64,000 nt of DNA from Bradysia coprophila. Its lineage: Eukaryota > Arthropoda > Insecta > Diptera > Sciaridae. The notes under the pieces were generated by a model that worked only from the letters and a program-made list of their open reading frames with translations, searched no databases and had not been told where the DNA came from. A program made the translations under genes and the position numbers. Below are positions 13,901 through 24,637 of the stretch, piece by piece (positions within the stretch are counted from its first letter, which is position 1; every line of letters starts with the position of its first letter). The stretch spans positions 1 to 64,000 of the forward strand of contig NW_023503337.1 in the NCBI RefSeq assembly GCF_014529535.1, given 5' to 3'.

Positions 13901-14822
13901 AGATTGTGCGTTTTGGTTTTCCTGATTGGAAATGAATGTCACACAATTTTTGTTCCAGAAACCCCCGAAAAGGTCAACGATGTTCAGATTTTTTTAATTT
14001 TTTAATTTTAGATTGACATTTTACAGTTTCTATCATTCTAGACAATCAAGTTCAATCACACAGCAAATAGCAACAACACTGACGATAGAACATTCGTTCA
14101 TAACTCTATTATATGAAAAGAAATCCGATAATATTTCGTTGGTCTTTTCGCGTGTCCTTTTTGGTTGATGACCTTTCATACATTTACAAATCGCACGGAA
14201 CACAAATTCATTTTCGAGAACTCGGAACCGTATAAAAATAGTCAATAATCTTGTAGCAATACAAAATTGAAGTATAATAAACAATTGAACTGAAGTGGCA
14301 GCACTCCAAACATCACATTAAGCAATCGATTCGAAATTGCAGAAATATAATTAGAGGATGAAGAAAACCCTAATTGGTGTTTTGATTTGCTAAAACCATT
14401 GTTTGCGTATTCTAAAACCATTTTTGGGCACTCGCGAACACTCTCTTTTCCAAAAACAGGCATTTTCCATCACAACATTTTTACAGCGAACAGCACACAC
14501 ATATATATATATATTTATATGCCATGCTATATTATTTTCTCGGTCCCTTATCGACAAAATTTACACAGTGCAATGCGATACGGTTAAGACAAAATAATAG
14601 CAAACTCCCTACAGATTATAATTCGTAAATAACAAAATGCCAACCGATTTTCACTGTGAACACAATTCCAATGAATTTCTACAATTTAAATTTCCGACTA
14701 AAACACAAATCATAATGTGCTTATTGCACAAAGAAGTATGTTGATTATGCTCATTTATGACAAAAAAAAAATAACAAAAAAAAACTCACTGAATCTTCTG
14801 TGCTCCTTTTGACGGTGGCCAT
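7945..14822 (-). CDS. ssh: Slingshot protein phosphatase (cofilin phosphatase)
   Basis: Dual-specificity phosphatase that reactivates cofilin/ADF by removing its inhibitory N-terminal phosphate, promoting actin filament turnover in the cytoplasm. Eight coding exons on the minus strand join with consistent phases: 14822-14790, 12594-12560 (a 35-nt microexon), 12486-12297, 12116-11698, 10962-10897, 10832-10638, 10575-10306 and 10192-7945, giving 1151 residues. The order is the SSH N-terminal domain (about residues 25-290, with the CLLGIDC and LDGDGGFS motifs), a DEK-C domain (about 310-365, DLDEVTSKYIRGRLEEHLD), then the catalytic domain. The active-site loop HCKMGVSRSAS places the nucleophile near Cys462, with VYDDEKTNLL upstream. 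A 14-3-3-type site (RSKSETNL) and a long low-complexity tail with a poly-Ser run and a PPPVPP motif follow. The first coding exon begins ATGGCCACC just after an acceptor-like TTTTGATCAG, so a non-coding first exon probably lies further upstream. The first intron is 2.2 kb. The phosphatase half is very close to fly Slingshot; identification is firm. Confidence 0.93.
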
Positions 14823-15610
14823 TTAAACCTGATCAAAAGTAAGCGAATGTCTTTATTATTGCAACGTTGTATTGTTAAACATTATTCTACACAGGAAAAC
14901 ACATAAATTTGCAAAATTTCAATTATTTTATCGTGAATCAGAAACATTTTTATTTGGCCATATTAGATTTTATATTTTTTTTGACGGCCACGAACTTATT
15001 CGAAATTCTTTTTTCGATGTCCACATATGGGTTCCACTCTCTATTTTCTTATTACTTTTTACGTTTCTATCATTTCAATCTAATGGGTGACCATATTGAC
15101 AGTGTACGTTCACTTCTTATTCCATAATTTTCAGCATTTCAAATGGTTTTTGGTGGGTACGGTGAGCCCATACAGCCTAAAAGAGGATAGTAGTGAAACT
15201 GAAACAAATTCAGAGGTTTTTTGTACGTTACAATTGGAACGTTGGGACGAGGCCCAGTTAAGTTTTAACGATTTTCATCATTTCATTGATTCTCGCAGAT
15301 TCTCGTAACTCCAAATATTCGTAACTTGACTGACATGTACGTGTATAAAGTTATGATCGGAGCGAGACGACCAAATACCAGTGTCAAAATGTCTCTATCT
15401 ATTTCATCATAACACTTTATAAAATCCGATAAAAACTGTCAAGTTAACAATAGAATGAGGACCCAAGTGTTGCCATTATGTTATGGGGGTATCGTAGGTT
15501 CAACATTCAAAATACAATAAGACATGTGCAAATAACGAGAAATTTCTCTACTGTAGGTCAAAATTTCGTATACCAGCACAAAATTTGTATGCGTGTATGC
15601 GGTTTGCCTC

Positions 15611-15835
15611 AAGGCTGTATACTTTGGGGAGGTCACGCAGACCGCCATTTTATTAGATACGCGGGAACACACCACTTCTGATGATTTTACATGTAAAAAA
15701 TTTCACCACATCATCAAGACGACGAGAATCATCAGAGTAGGTGAATTTTTGTATGAAATCGGCCATTTTATCATCAACTGTGGTGTGTAACCCGCGTATC
15801 TGTATCTGCGTGACCTCCCCAAAGTATACAGCCTT
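15611..15835. mobile_element. Foldback MITE, ends AAGGCTGTATACTTTGGGGA
   Basis: The left arm AAGGCTGTATACTTTGGGGA followed by GGTCACGCAG is perfectly mirrored at the right end. Homology resumes further in (GATACGCGGG then ACACACCA), so the arms are about 60 bp with one indel. The centre also folds (TGTAAAAAATTTCACC against GGTGAATTTTTGTA). No coding capacity. Confidence 0.65.
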
Positions 15836-16113
15836 GGTTTGCCTTACAGATGAACAATAGAAATACAATGACAATGTCTCTCTGAACTTGGAAATTTTCG
15901 TTCTAACTGAGGGATCATAGTCATTGATATGGTGGCAAACCCCTGACTATATGGATGGGTCCAGAGATTAGTTTCTGAGAATTTTTTGGTTTCGATTTCG
16001 ATATCATTTCAAATTTGACTTTGTAGTGCTACATCTTCACTTCGTCTCAAGCATGGTTGCGTCCGCTAGTAATACAATAGCTTTCTAAACGTGTCTTGTA
16101 TGTGCGTTACATT

Positions 16114-16204
16114 ATAACTGGCGTAATTTGTATGAGGGACTTGGTGAAAAATGTAAACAAAACAATTCATTTCACTAAGTCTCTTATGCAAATTACGGCA
16201 GTAT
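16114..16204. mobile_element. Very short foldback element (about 90 bp)
   Basis: The left arm CTGGCGTAATTTGTATGAGG then GACTTGGTGAAA is mirrored by TTTCACTAAGTCTCTTATGC then AAATTACGGCAG, with a loop of only about 20 nt. Mismatches show it is old. It could be a deletion derivative of a larger element. Confidence 0.5.
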
Positions 16205-16689
16205 AGTAGTAGTGAAAGAATGGATACAAAAATTTATCACCGATCGTAAGTATCACCAATGTTGAAACCATGTCATTGAAAGAAGACGTAGGACTCTAGC
16301 TAGAGTGCTTTGATCAGGGAAATGACAGCAGGTGCTCAGACGCTATTATCTTTTCTATGTATTTAACGAAAGTATTCCTTTCTAGCGTCTTATATATTTT
16401 GTTCACTTCCAAAATAGTAGCAATGCACAACATGACCATCTGTACCCTATGTACATGACTCCGTGTGCATTAACTCTACGATTTCTTTAATTTATGGGAG
16501 ACACTGAAGGTTTGCCTTACTTTGGATCTTTAGTGACGTACTTAATCATGCTCAGAAGTAATCCATCAGAATGACCTTTCCTTTTCAAAAGAACAGTTAT
16601 TTCAACAAGGTACAAAACGAGCAAACTTGCTGAAAAGTGTTTCCATTCAGATTCAAGAGAAATGCAGCAACATTTAATGATCCAGCGGT

Positions 16690-16695
16690 TTTATT
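16690..16695 (-). promoter_or_regulatory. Polyadenylation signal overlapping the SBDS stop
   Basis: On the minus strand AATAAA spans the TAA stop codon of SBDS (stop 16693-16691). If used, the 3' UTR would be only 10-30 nt long. This is a motif match only; no transcript evidence is available. Confidence 0.4.
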
Positions 16696-17517
16696 CCAAC
16701 ACTTCCTCATTATCAATGACCTCTTTCAAATTTAACACTTCTAACCTACCCGTTGACTTTGATTCGGCCGTTATAATGTCGTTAATTATTTTAAAGCTGC
16801 CAGGATCAATCAGTCCGATGAGTGACAAATTTCCGTTATCCCAATCCTCCTCCTCCACCGACACGCAATGCTGGACAATTTTCTCTTTCATTTTCTTTGC
16901 ATTGTTGCCGATCAGCGACACTTTAATGCGCATGTTCGCACGTTCCAGCGGGATGCTAGCCTTCAGCAGTGGTATAACTTCGAGCGCTTGCTGCTTGGCA
17001 TTTTTGTTCGGCTTCACCGAGAAATGGATGTCCTTCATTGCCTTTTCGATTATAGACACCGGATACGGACGCTTCGATTCGGGATTGATGCATTTGTCGG
17101 AAATATTCGTTGCAATGTCTCTGAACAATGAGTCTAGTTGCGATGATCGTTCCTTTTCGGATACCTGCAGTTCACCCTTTTCCAAGATTTCTTTGCAAAT
17201 GACGTCAACGTCGTCGGTGTTGAACGCTTTCACCAAATCTTCCTTCTTCGCATGCTGGCCTTTTGATACGTTTAAAAAGATTGAGTGTGTTTGTAGCACC
17301 TCGTCGATATCTTTTTCGCTGTGGAGAGTGAGTCGGATTTGACAAATAGGTTTTGATTGAATTGCCTCGCGCTCGCTGTACTTACATATTATTTCGCCAT
17401 GACAACACTTTGTTCTTATAGCAAGCTACTTCGAACCGTTTGCCACACTTCTTGAGCCGAACAACGGCCACATTCGTTAAACGAATTTGATTTGTCGGTG
17501 TGAATATTTTGGACATT
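16691..17517 (-). CDS. Sbds: SBDS ribosome maturation factor (frameshifted exon 1)
   Basis: SBDS works with the GTPase EFL1 to release eIF6 from nascent 60S subunits, allowing subunit joining. Two exons are seen on the minus strand: 17517-17386 and 17318-16691, linked by a 67-bp intron (donor GTAAGT, acceptor CTCTCCACAG). Exon 1 opens with the family N-terminus ([19 protein letters not shown]) and ends [10 protein letters not shown]. Exon 2 runs from [20 protein letters not shown] to [17 protein letters not shown], and includes the conserved [10 protein letters not shown] and LIDPGSF segments. Expected length is about 252 residues, normal for the family. Oddity: exon 1 is one base too long. 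Three A's at 17460-17462 (plus strand) stand where the family frame needs two, so the frame breaks after VAVV and resumes only if one base is removed. Everything else is intact, so an assembly indel or a null allele is likelier than an old pseudogene. Confidence 0.88.
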
Positions 17518-18451
17518 TTATCAGTGAAATACTTCTATAATTTTACGGCTAATAAATGTAGTGCGTAGTGCAATTTGTTGTTTTAGTTATTCTTCTTACT
17601 TTCTGTTCAGTTCGAAATTCATAGCCACATTGCCATAATAATATTGCACAATGAGACACCTCTTTGACAGCTGTCAAACGTGACTTCATGCAAAAACGAA
17701 AATATTTTTTTTTTGCGTAGAAATAGAAATCATACAAAAAACGAATCATGACAAACACGAGGGTCATAAAAACCACAGAAAAGAACGTAAACAAGTGAAA
17801 TTTGGAGAAACAATCAGCACACATGTTGTGATATTGGTATTCACAGGTGCTGAACCACTTTTAGGAATATTTTGTGAGTTTCAATTCAAATTTGAATCGT
17901 ACCCTTTATCGTTATGATCCCTTCCGGAATAATTGAATTAAATTCGAGTTGATTGCTAGATGATATCTCGCTTTGATTCATTAAATTGAGGAGTTATGGC
18001 AGGACAATACCATCTGCTGTAATCATCAACAGTGTCAACGTTTCGTTTTCGACATTTCTCTTTTCATTTTGATAGTAGACAAAACTTTGACTCATTCAAC
18101 TAATTTAAGGAGTGAATCACCACAGAGATTTCTACCAGCCAAGAGTCTATTGTTTTCAAACTGTAAAATTAACACAATGCCAAAAGAGTACGAAATTTTG
18201 CTTAGACTCGTCATAATCTCACGACGAACCCGAAGCTTCTGGTGCTCAAGTCGAGGATGTCATTTTATTGTCACCTCCTTTACACAACGTGGTTTCTTAT
18301 AGAGATGAGATAGTACGGTCCTATTGGGACCGATTTTTCTGCAACAGTTTTTGCACGTTTGCACATCCTACCATGATGTTAAAGCCTCAACAATTCATTC
18401 TAGTTTTATTTGCGTACCAATTTTACAGAATATAATTTGCATACATGTGCC
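17518..18451. other. Divergent intergenic region between SBDS and Smg6
   Basis: About 0.93 kb separates the SBDS start (minus) from the Smg6 start (plus). It should hold the promoters and 5' UTRs of both. No TATA box or clear initiator was recognised. A weak acceptor-like TTTTACAG lies about 25 nt before the Smg6 ATG, so an upstream Smg6 exon is possible. Confidence 0.4.
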
Positions 18452-21400
18452 ATGTCCACAAACACACCAGGCTTATTGAGCATCAAACAGCCAGTTCCGA
18501 AGAAAACTACACCAGAACAGGAATCAGTTCGGCCCCTCGCGCGATTCTTTATAGCAAACATTAACTTCTATTCATACACTCGAGCGAAATGGTACGACAA
18601 CATCAGCGCCGACTACAAACCTCATACACACAAAATAATCGAACGTTTGAGGGAAGCTGATCGATCGATGCAAAGTGATATTGTTACTGGCGAATGCCTT
18701 GAGGTAGGTTTACGTGACGTACATATTTGGAGTCGATGGAAGTCGAGGGAAGGTGTTGCTAAGATTGGATGTGTCTTATAAGTATTCGTTCACCTTTGGC
18801 TCTAGAATTGGGACAAATTCATGGAGTGCCGACAGACAATCAAAATGTTATCGGAAAATTGCATACGGAAAGAGATGAAACTTTGCCGGAAGGAAAATGT
18901 GGAGCAACATCTGTGGAAGATACTGTACTACAATCTTATCGAATTTTTCAAAGTGCTGATAGCCGAATCAAAACTGGAGGAACGGACGACGTACTTCCAA
19001 ACGAAATTGAAAGCAATCATTGATGATGGATTAACATTTTATTGTCACATGCTGGATGTTCTCCAAACCACATACAATTTTCAGCTGACGGATCTGTTGG
19101 AAACGGATGTCGACCCTAGAGGTATTTTTGAACGGAATGCGTAATCGTTACATTGAACGATGATGCGAGGAGTGATTCTTCTTTCAGTCAAATTCAAAGA
19201 CAACAAATTCGTTCAGCTCGCCATGGTATCGGCGCAGAAATATTTTCTATTTTTGGGAGACTTGTCCAGATATAAGGAAACAAATAAAGCGAACGGCAAT
19301 CTGGCCTCGGCTAAGGAATATTACTTGAAAGCACAAAGACTGATTCCATCGAACGGTGTTCCGTACAATCAATTGGCATTCGTTGCTTTGCATTCAGTAA
19401 GTTTGAACACGAAATCCCATCGCCTCAAATTGACACATTGATTTTTGACAGAAAAATAAATTCGCCGCCGTTTACTACTACATACGCAGCTTAAAGGCGT
19501 CGAATCCCATTCAAACGGCCAAAGAAAATCTGAAAGTTTTGTTTGACGAAGCAAGGAAAAGCGTAAGTGACGAGAATCTACAATCGGTGAACCGAATTCT
19601 AAACGAAAATTTCTTTTTAATTCGTTCACAGTACGAGGCAAACCGTAAGACTGCAATGGAACATAAATCGCCGGTTAAAACGGTGAAGGAGGATTCGAAA
19701 AAGTCGAAAACGGATGATGAAAACTCTCGTCAGGAGATTTGGATTCATCCAATCAGTGGCAAATCGATGAATCGACGTACCATGCAATTGATTGAAGATG
19801 ATGACACGGATGGCACGGATGGAGAGTTTGATGATTTCAATGGGAAAGAGGTGAGTGTTTCTTGATACGTACAAAGTACTGAAGGGAAGGCTGTCTAGTT
19901 CTTCTAAAATATTGGTCCCTCCTTTCGTCTGTTCATAATCATTGCTTGAGTAAATCTTCTGGAATTATCCGGAAAGACATTTAATCCAAGGTCGGTCGCA
20001 AATACACAAAAGTTATTAAAGCAAAAAATTCCTCAAAAATGTTTATGAAAGTCGGTTAACTGGGCTGTCGGAGCTGAAAGGAAGCATCAGTCTGTGCGTT
20101 GATGCCAAAATCGTCGGGAACAATAATTGTAGCCCACTAACAATAGTTCAAAAATGACTCGGAAAAGAAATATTCAATCGGACCATTGCGGTGGTCATTG
20201 TGATAGTACACATCGACTCTTGCATGAAAAATAATTTTGGCCAAAATTAGGAAAGAAAATATAAATTGTGCTGAGAGGACTGCTTAAATGCACCCTTCAA
20301 AGATTGCGCCTAAAAAGATTTTTTTAAAGAAAGCGTCTGTGCTTGACTATACATAGAACAAGCATTCCCATGATCCAGCAGCTACAATCTTACTTTTTTT
20401 CAGATTGCCAAACGCTTCATGACCAGCTTTGTGAACGTTCACGGAAAACTCATCACCAAAATTGGGTACGTCATTCCGTCCTATTGGGCGCAATTTGCGA
20501 TGCAAACTTAACCAAAAATAATCATTGAAAATTACAGAATGGACAGCTTTATGACATGTGCAAAGCAAATGCTGAAAGAATTTCAACGTCTACTGAACTG
20601 CAATCCCATTCCATTGAATTTTCGCTGCTTCCTACAAATCTTGTGCATTAATGTCTACACTATTTCCGAGGCTCGTAAGAAGAGTAAGAAGTGAATTCGA
20701 TTTTCCATTTTATATTCGCTAAATTTACAAAGTCATTCAAAGCTGGTTGGGTTGGTTTTTCTTTGTTTAATGGACCCAAGAGAAGGAGAGAGAGAGATCG
20801 ATTTAAAAAGTTTTTTGAGTGACTCAAAAATTACATTTTCTTCGGAATAGAACTGAGTATTGGGAAGAATATCCATTCTGGTGTCTCTGTCTATACCGTA
20901 TCACTTATAAACTGTGAAAATCGCTTAATCCCTCGCTTTGGCCATCAATTTTTTCTCCCTTATTCATCAATGCTGAATCCCTCCCCAAATCTGCGAGTCT
21001 AACAATACTCAACAAGCAAACAATTACTTTGCAGCCGCCACGCAAACAAGTAACACTCGTTCCGACATCTTGGACGCTTCCTTATCCATATCATTTTGTA
21101 TGTTCGAATTGATGTGCAGAAAGTTCGTCGAACTATCGGACTTTGCATCGTTGCAGCCTTATTCAGATCTTCAGCTGTCAATTCCGGAAGATGCGGAAAT
21201 TATTTTGCCCTCAATAAAGGTACCATAAAGACGTCATTGTGATGCCGATTCGATTTGCTTGAATTGGTTTTTTTTTCTGTGTAGACATGGACAGACTGGA
21301 TGGCTTCCAATGATGAATTGTGGATTCCTTTACAGAGTCTTGCTCAATATAATGTTGGGTAGGTGTTAATTGGGAATGGTTTTCTTTCGACGGAATTCAC

Positions 21401-22927
21401 TGCCCAGTCTTCTACTTTTTCAGAAGCGGCGCTGACGTTCCACTGTATTCATTCAGAAAGTTGATGAGCTCCCTGAATGGAATCGGTGATTTGCTTAGTG
21501 AGTTTAGCTTGAGTCATACAAATGGTGAGATTAACGTCTATTGAATCGATGACATTTTACTCAAAAATTAATTTGTTTCTCTCTAAGGAAACGCGTCAAT
21601 GATAACTCTTCCAGAGGACGTAATGCTCGAGGGTTTCCCACTGATAGCTAGTGCTGTCAAGCCAATTTTTTGTCTGAAAGCGGAGAAGAAAAAATCGATT
21701 TCGCTGTCGCGACTGCAAGTGATATTAGATAATGGAAATAAAATTTTTACCGCATACAATCCCAGTAAGCAAGAAGCTGTAAATGTTGCACCCCAATCCA
21801 CTGTAAATACCAAGGTAATGAATCCAGTCCGAGTGAGGCGCACATGTAACTCCTTTATGTACTACAGATATATGACAGCTCTACCGAAGAAGAAGAAATT
21901 CTGGATGATCAACTCGCTGATTTAAGCGACAACAATTCCAACAATTCACCGGATAATTTGTCAGAAATTCAGAATTTGATTAGAAGAAAAATGGAATTGG
22001 AAAAGCGTCATAAATTGCAGACACGAAAGGACCAACGCGTCCAAGAGATAATGGAACAAACACAGGTCTCTCAGTGCATTGAAGTGCGGCCGAAGTATCT
22101 GATCCCGGACACGAATTGTTTCATTGATTTTTTGGATCATCTGAAAGAGCTGGCAGCGACAAAAAATTTTTATTACTTACTGGTGCCAACGTTTGGTAAG
22201 TCAATATTTGAATCGTTTTGTACGTGCGGAATGTTGTGTCCAACTGCTTTGTGAATGCATAAAAAACCTCACTAAGCAAAAGCTCTTTGAATGTTGTACC
22301 AACCCACATCACATATCGCCGTCAAACCGTTTTGTTTCTTCTTTTGCTAGTTATCAACGAAATCGAAGGTTTGTCGAAGGGTACGCCGCCGTCGGAAGTA
22401 ATGAACAATCAGGTAGATGTGCCGCCATCCAAACGAGAATATGAACGCTGGGAAATGGTTGGTAAGGCTGCCAAGGAGTCGCTAAACTTTTTGAAAAATC
22501 GACCACCAAACATCAAGTATGTATGGAGGGAGAAAGAGAGGGGAGACAGTGACATTTTTACAAACCTAATCGATTTTCAGATGTGTGACCAGCAAAGGAT
22601 CAATCATGAACACATTTTCGTTCACATTTGAAGAAGTGTCAGCGGAACGGGGATGCAATGACGACCGGATACTTTCATCTGCCGTTAACTTGTGCAAGAA
22701 GTCAGCTCTTAAAACGAAAAGTTAGTTTGAACCAATCTGATTGTAGACGAACGGCTCCGAGTTGAACATTCTTTCCTGTCCATTTTTCAGATAATGTACA
22801 ACATTTGCTACGAGAAGTGGTGCTATTAACAACTGATCGGAATTTGTGCGTTAAAGCTCTAGCCCAAAATATTCCCGTACGACAAGTACCTGATTTTATG
22901 GAATGGGATGTTACCTTTGGAAGTTGA
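18452..22927 (+). CDS. Smg6: Smg6, nonsense-mediated decay endonuclease
   Basis: Smg6 cleaves mRNAs near premature stop codons during nonsense-mediated decay. Fourteen phase-consistent coding exons: 18452-18703, 18806-19121, 19188-19396, 19452-19850, 20404-20465, 20538-20674, 21035-21219, 21285-21358, 21424-21524, 21588-21814, 21868-22195, 22351-22516, 22581-22720 and 22791-22927, giving 910 residues, close to the fly protein. An N-terminal 14-3-3-like TPR region (about 60-260) contains SAKEYYLKAQRLIPSNG-VPYNQLA. It is followed by the EIWIHP segment and an EST1-type helical region, then a charged coiled segment (RRKMELEKRHKLQ) and a C-terminal PIN domain (about 725-905). All PIN acidic positions are visible: PDTNCF (Asp735), VINEIEG, CNDDRIL and TTDRNL. 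This separates it from Smg5, whose PIN is degenerate, and predicts an active nuclease. The ATG at 18452 (MSTNTPGLL) is the first in frame; an upstream exon cannot be excluded. The exon 6 end is ambiguous because two donors lie 9 nt apart. Confidence 0.92.
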
Positions 22928-22956
22928 ATATTTTTGTTGAAAATTTAATGGAGAAA

Positions 22957-22962
22957 AATAAA
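22957..22962 (+). promoter_or_regulatory. Polyadenylation signal of Smg6
   Basis: AATAAA lies about 30 nt past the Smg6 stop codon, implying a very short 3' UTR. Motif match only. Confidence 0.5.
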
Positions 22963-24429
22963 ATGTCAGACTGTCGATATGGGATTGTTTTAAGTACCAG
23001 ACACCGAATTGGCATACGTTCTTTGTCAATCAGTGACTAGTTCATGATAACAGAAAAGTTTACACACCAAAGTATGCGTTGCGTGTTCCGCTCGTTCGAG
23101 TATTTAAACAAAATTAGCATCAGTCGATCTGATGATACGTTTTGTAACATTGCGACGACTTGCCTCAGCGCCGACAAATTCAGTAATTGAGTTTGGGTGT
23201 TTTCTCTCGTTCTTTTTTTCTGGAAGAACGATCGCTTTTAAGGTTGTGAAAAGTGCTTAAGTAGCTGAAGAATGAGCTCAATAATTGGTAAATTTGAAAA
23301 TCCGAATTATTGGAGTTATCAATTGCTCCAATTCTGACGATAGTGCAGTCAAAAGTGGATTTAAAAAAATCTGTTCAGATGTTAAAAACGTCGGTCGAGC
23401 ATATACCAGCAGTTTTGCTATAGGATCTATTACTTCATTTGATCTAAATATTTTCAAAAAAATATTTTCGAATCTTTTACTTCATGTTTTTGAACATATA
23501 TTTCGCTACATAAGACCTCATTAGTCAGAGCATGTCGTTTAATTCTGAAGTCGTTATCGACTGATGAGTCCTTTGCATTTACAAGTAAAATTTGGTACTA
23601 CCAAAGGCTGACTACCTAGAGAGCCTTTGGTGCTACTCAACAGAGTATGATTCTACAAAAAAAGAAATAAGCTGGTAGGTTGACAGCGTCAAAACGATGT
23701 TTGTTTGCTAGAACCTAGAAAGAGTATTGGTTCAAGCAATTGTTCCTTTTGGTAAATTACTAAAATTTTACCGCTTTCCTAGGCAATGATGACATCTGAA
23801 ATTCACTACTTCAGGATCACTACAAACACGAATATGATAATTCATCGAAGGTATCAATTGACCTGTGATCCCTTTATATTTGTCCACTCCCGGAGACAAC
23901 AATCACTTCCAACTATAAAAGTGGCATTAATTACAAGTCAGCATGTCACCTTTTAACTTAATTAAAAACGAAAAAGATCTGGTGCATAAAATTAGCAAAT
24001 GTATTCGAAAATATTTATCATGAGGCACACACTAAGTAGAAACGCTGCTTTAGAAAGATGATAATTAGCATTAACTGACTCAGCGCCTGTACCAACAGTT
24101 AATATCCAGGTGTTAATGTCTCACAGTGTACAAACCTGGAAGATTTCCGGTTGCGGTCAGTGGTTTGAAGATGAAAAATCTAAGTGCTGCGCTTATTCAC
24201 ACGGTACATTACCTAATATATACAAGTTTAAAGATGCATCGAAACCACATTCGAGAAAAGTATTCTTTGAACTTTGCATCGTGTTAAAAAGGCAGGAAAT
24301 TTTAAATGAAATGTTCGATTGCAATGATTTTATTGAGTGGTCATTTTGAATCAATGGAATTGTTCCTGACCAGCAATATTCACATGGTCTTTCTCTCGCA
24401 ATTTGCTGTTAATTTGATGACCATTTGTT
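22963..24429. other. Intergenic, no gene seen
   Basis: AT-rich, with no coding signal beyond chance short frames. A small perfect-stemmed hairpin lies at 23595-23636. Confidence 0.45.
23595..23636. repeat. Small hairpin (ACCAAAGGCT ... AGCCTTTGGT)
   Basis: A stem of about 15 bp (GTA-TACCAAAGGCT against AGCCTTTGGTGCTAC) encloses a loop of about 12 nt. The stem is shorter than a typical pre-miRNA, so a relic MITE is at least as likely. Confidence 0.4.
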
Positions 24430-24637
24430 ATAGTCTAGTCGATAAGGGCAAACGTTTACCAAAATCAGTTGCTCAAACAGCACTTAAAATACTTCTAAAA
24501 GTATTGTAACAAGAAGAGACATCATTTTTTGGGAAAAATTTTTTTGGTCTCTTCTTGTTAGAAAAAGTTTAGAAGAATTTTAAGTGCTGTTTGAGCAACT
24601 AATTTTGGTAAACGTTTGCCCTTATCGACTAGACTAT
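24430..24637. mobile_element. Foldback MITE (208 bp), ends ATAGTCTAGTCGATAAGGGC
   Basis: The arms are about 75 bp. ATAGTCTAGTCGATAAGGGC, AAACGTTTACCAAAAT and GTTGCTCAAACAGCACTTAA on the left are mirrored in order on the right with few mismatches. The centre also pairs (AACAAGAAGAGACatca against GGTCTCTTCTTGTTA). No coding capacity. Flanks suggest a short TA-type duplication, not proven. Confidence 0.7.

Larger units (their letters stand above)
14823..16690. other. Intergenic, 5' flank of Slingshot and 3' flank of SBDS
   Basis: No coding exon was recognised. It contains a 225-bp foldback element (15611-15835) and a 90-bp one (16114-16204). The Slingshot promoter and non-coding first exon should lie here, but no core promoter could be picked out. 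Confidence 0.4.

Noticed and set aside
15478..15874. Overlapping 60-70 codon frames on both strands
   Set aside because: They lie in and around a foldback MITE and reflect its inverted arms.
16662..17342. 226-codon plus-strand frame
   Set aside because: Antisense shadow of SBDS exon 2, which has clear family homology and good splice sites on the minus strand.
18069..18302. Frame just upstream of Smg6 as its first coding exon
   Set aside because: It lacks an ATG at its start, no suitable donor links it in phase, and the peptide has no Smg6 similarity.
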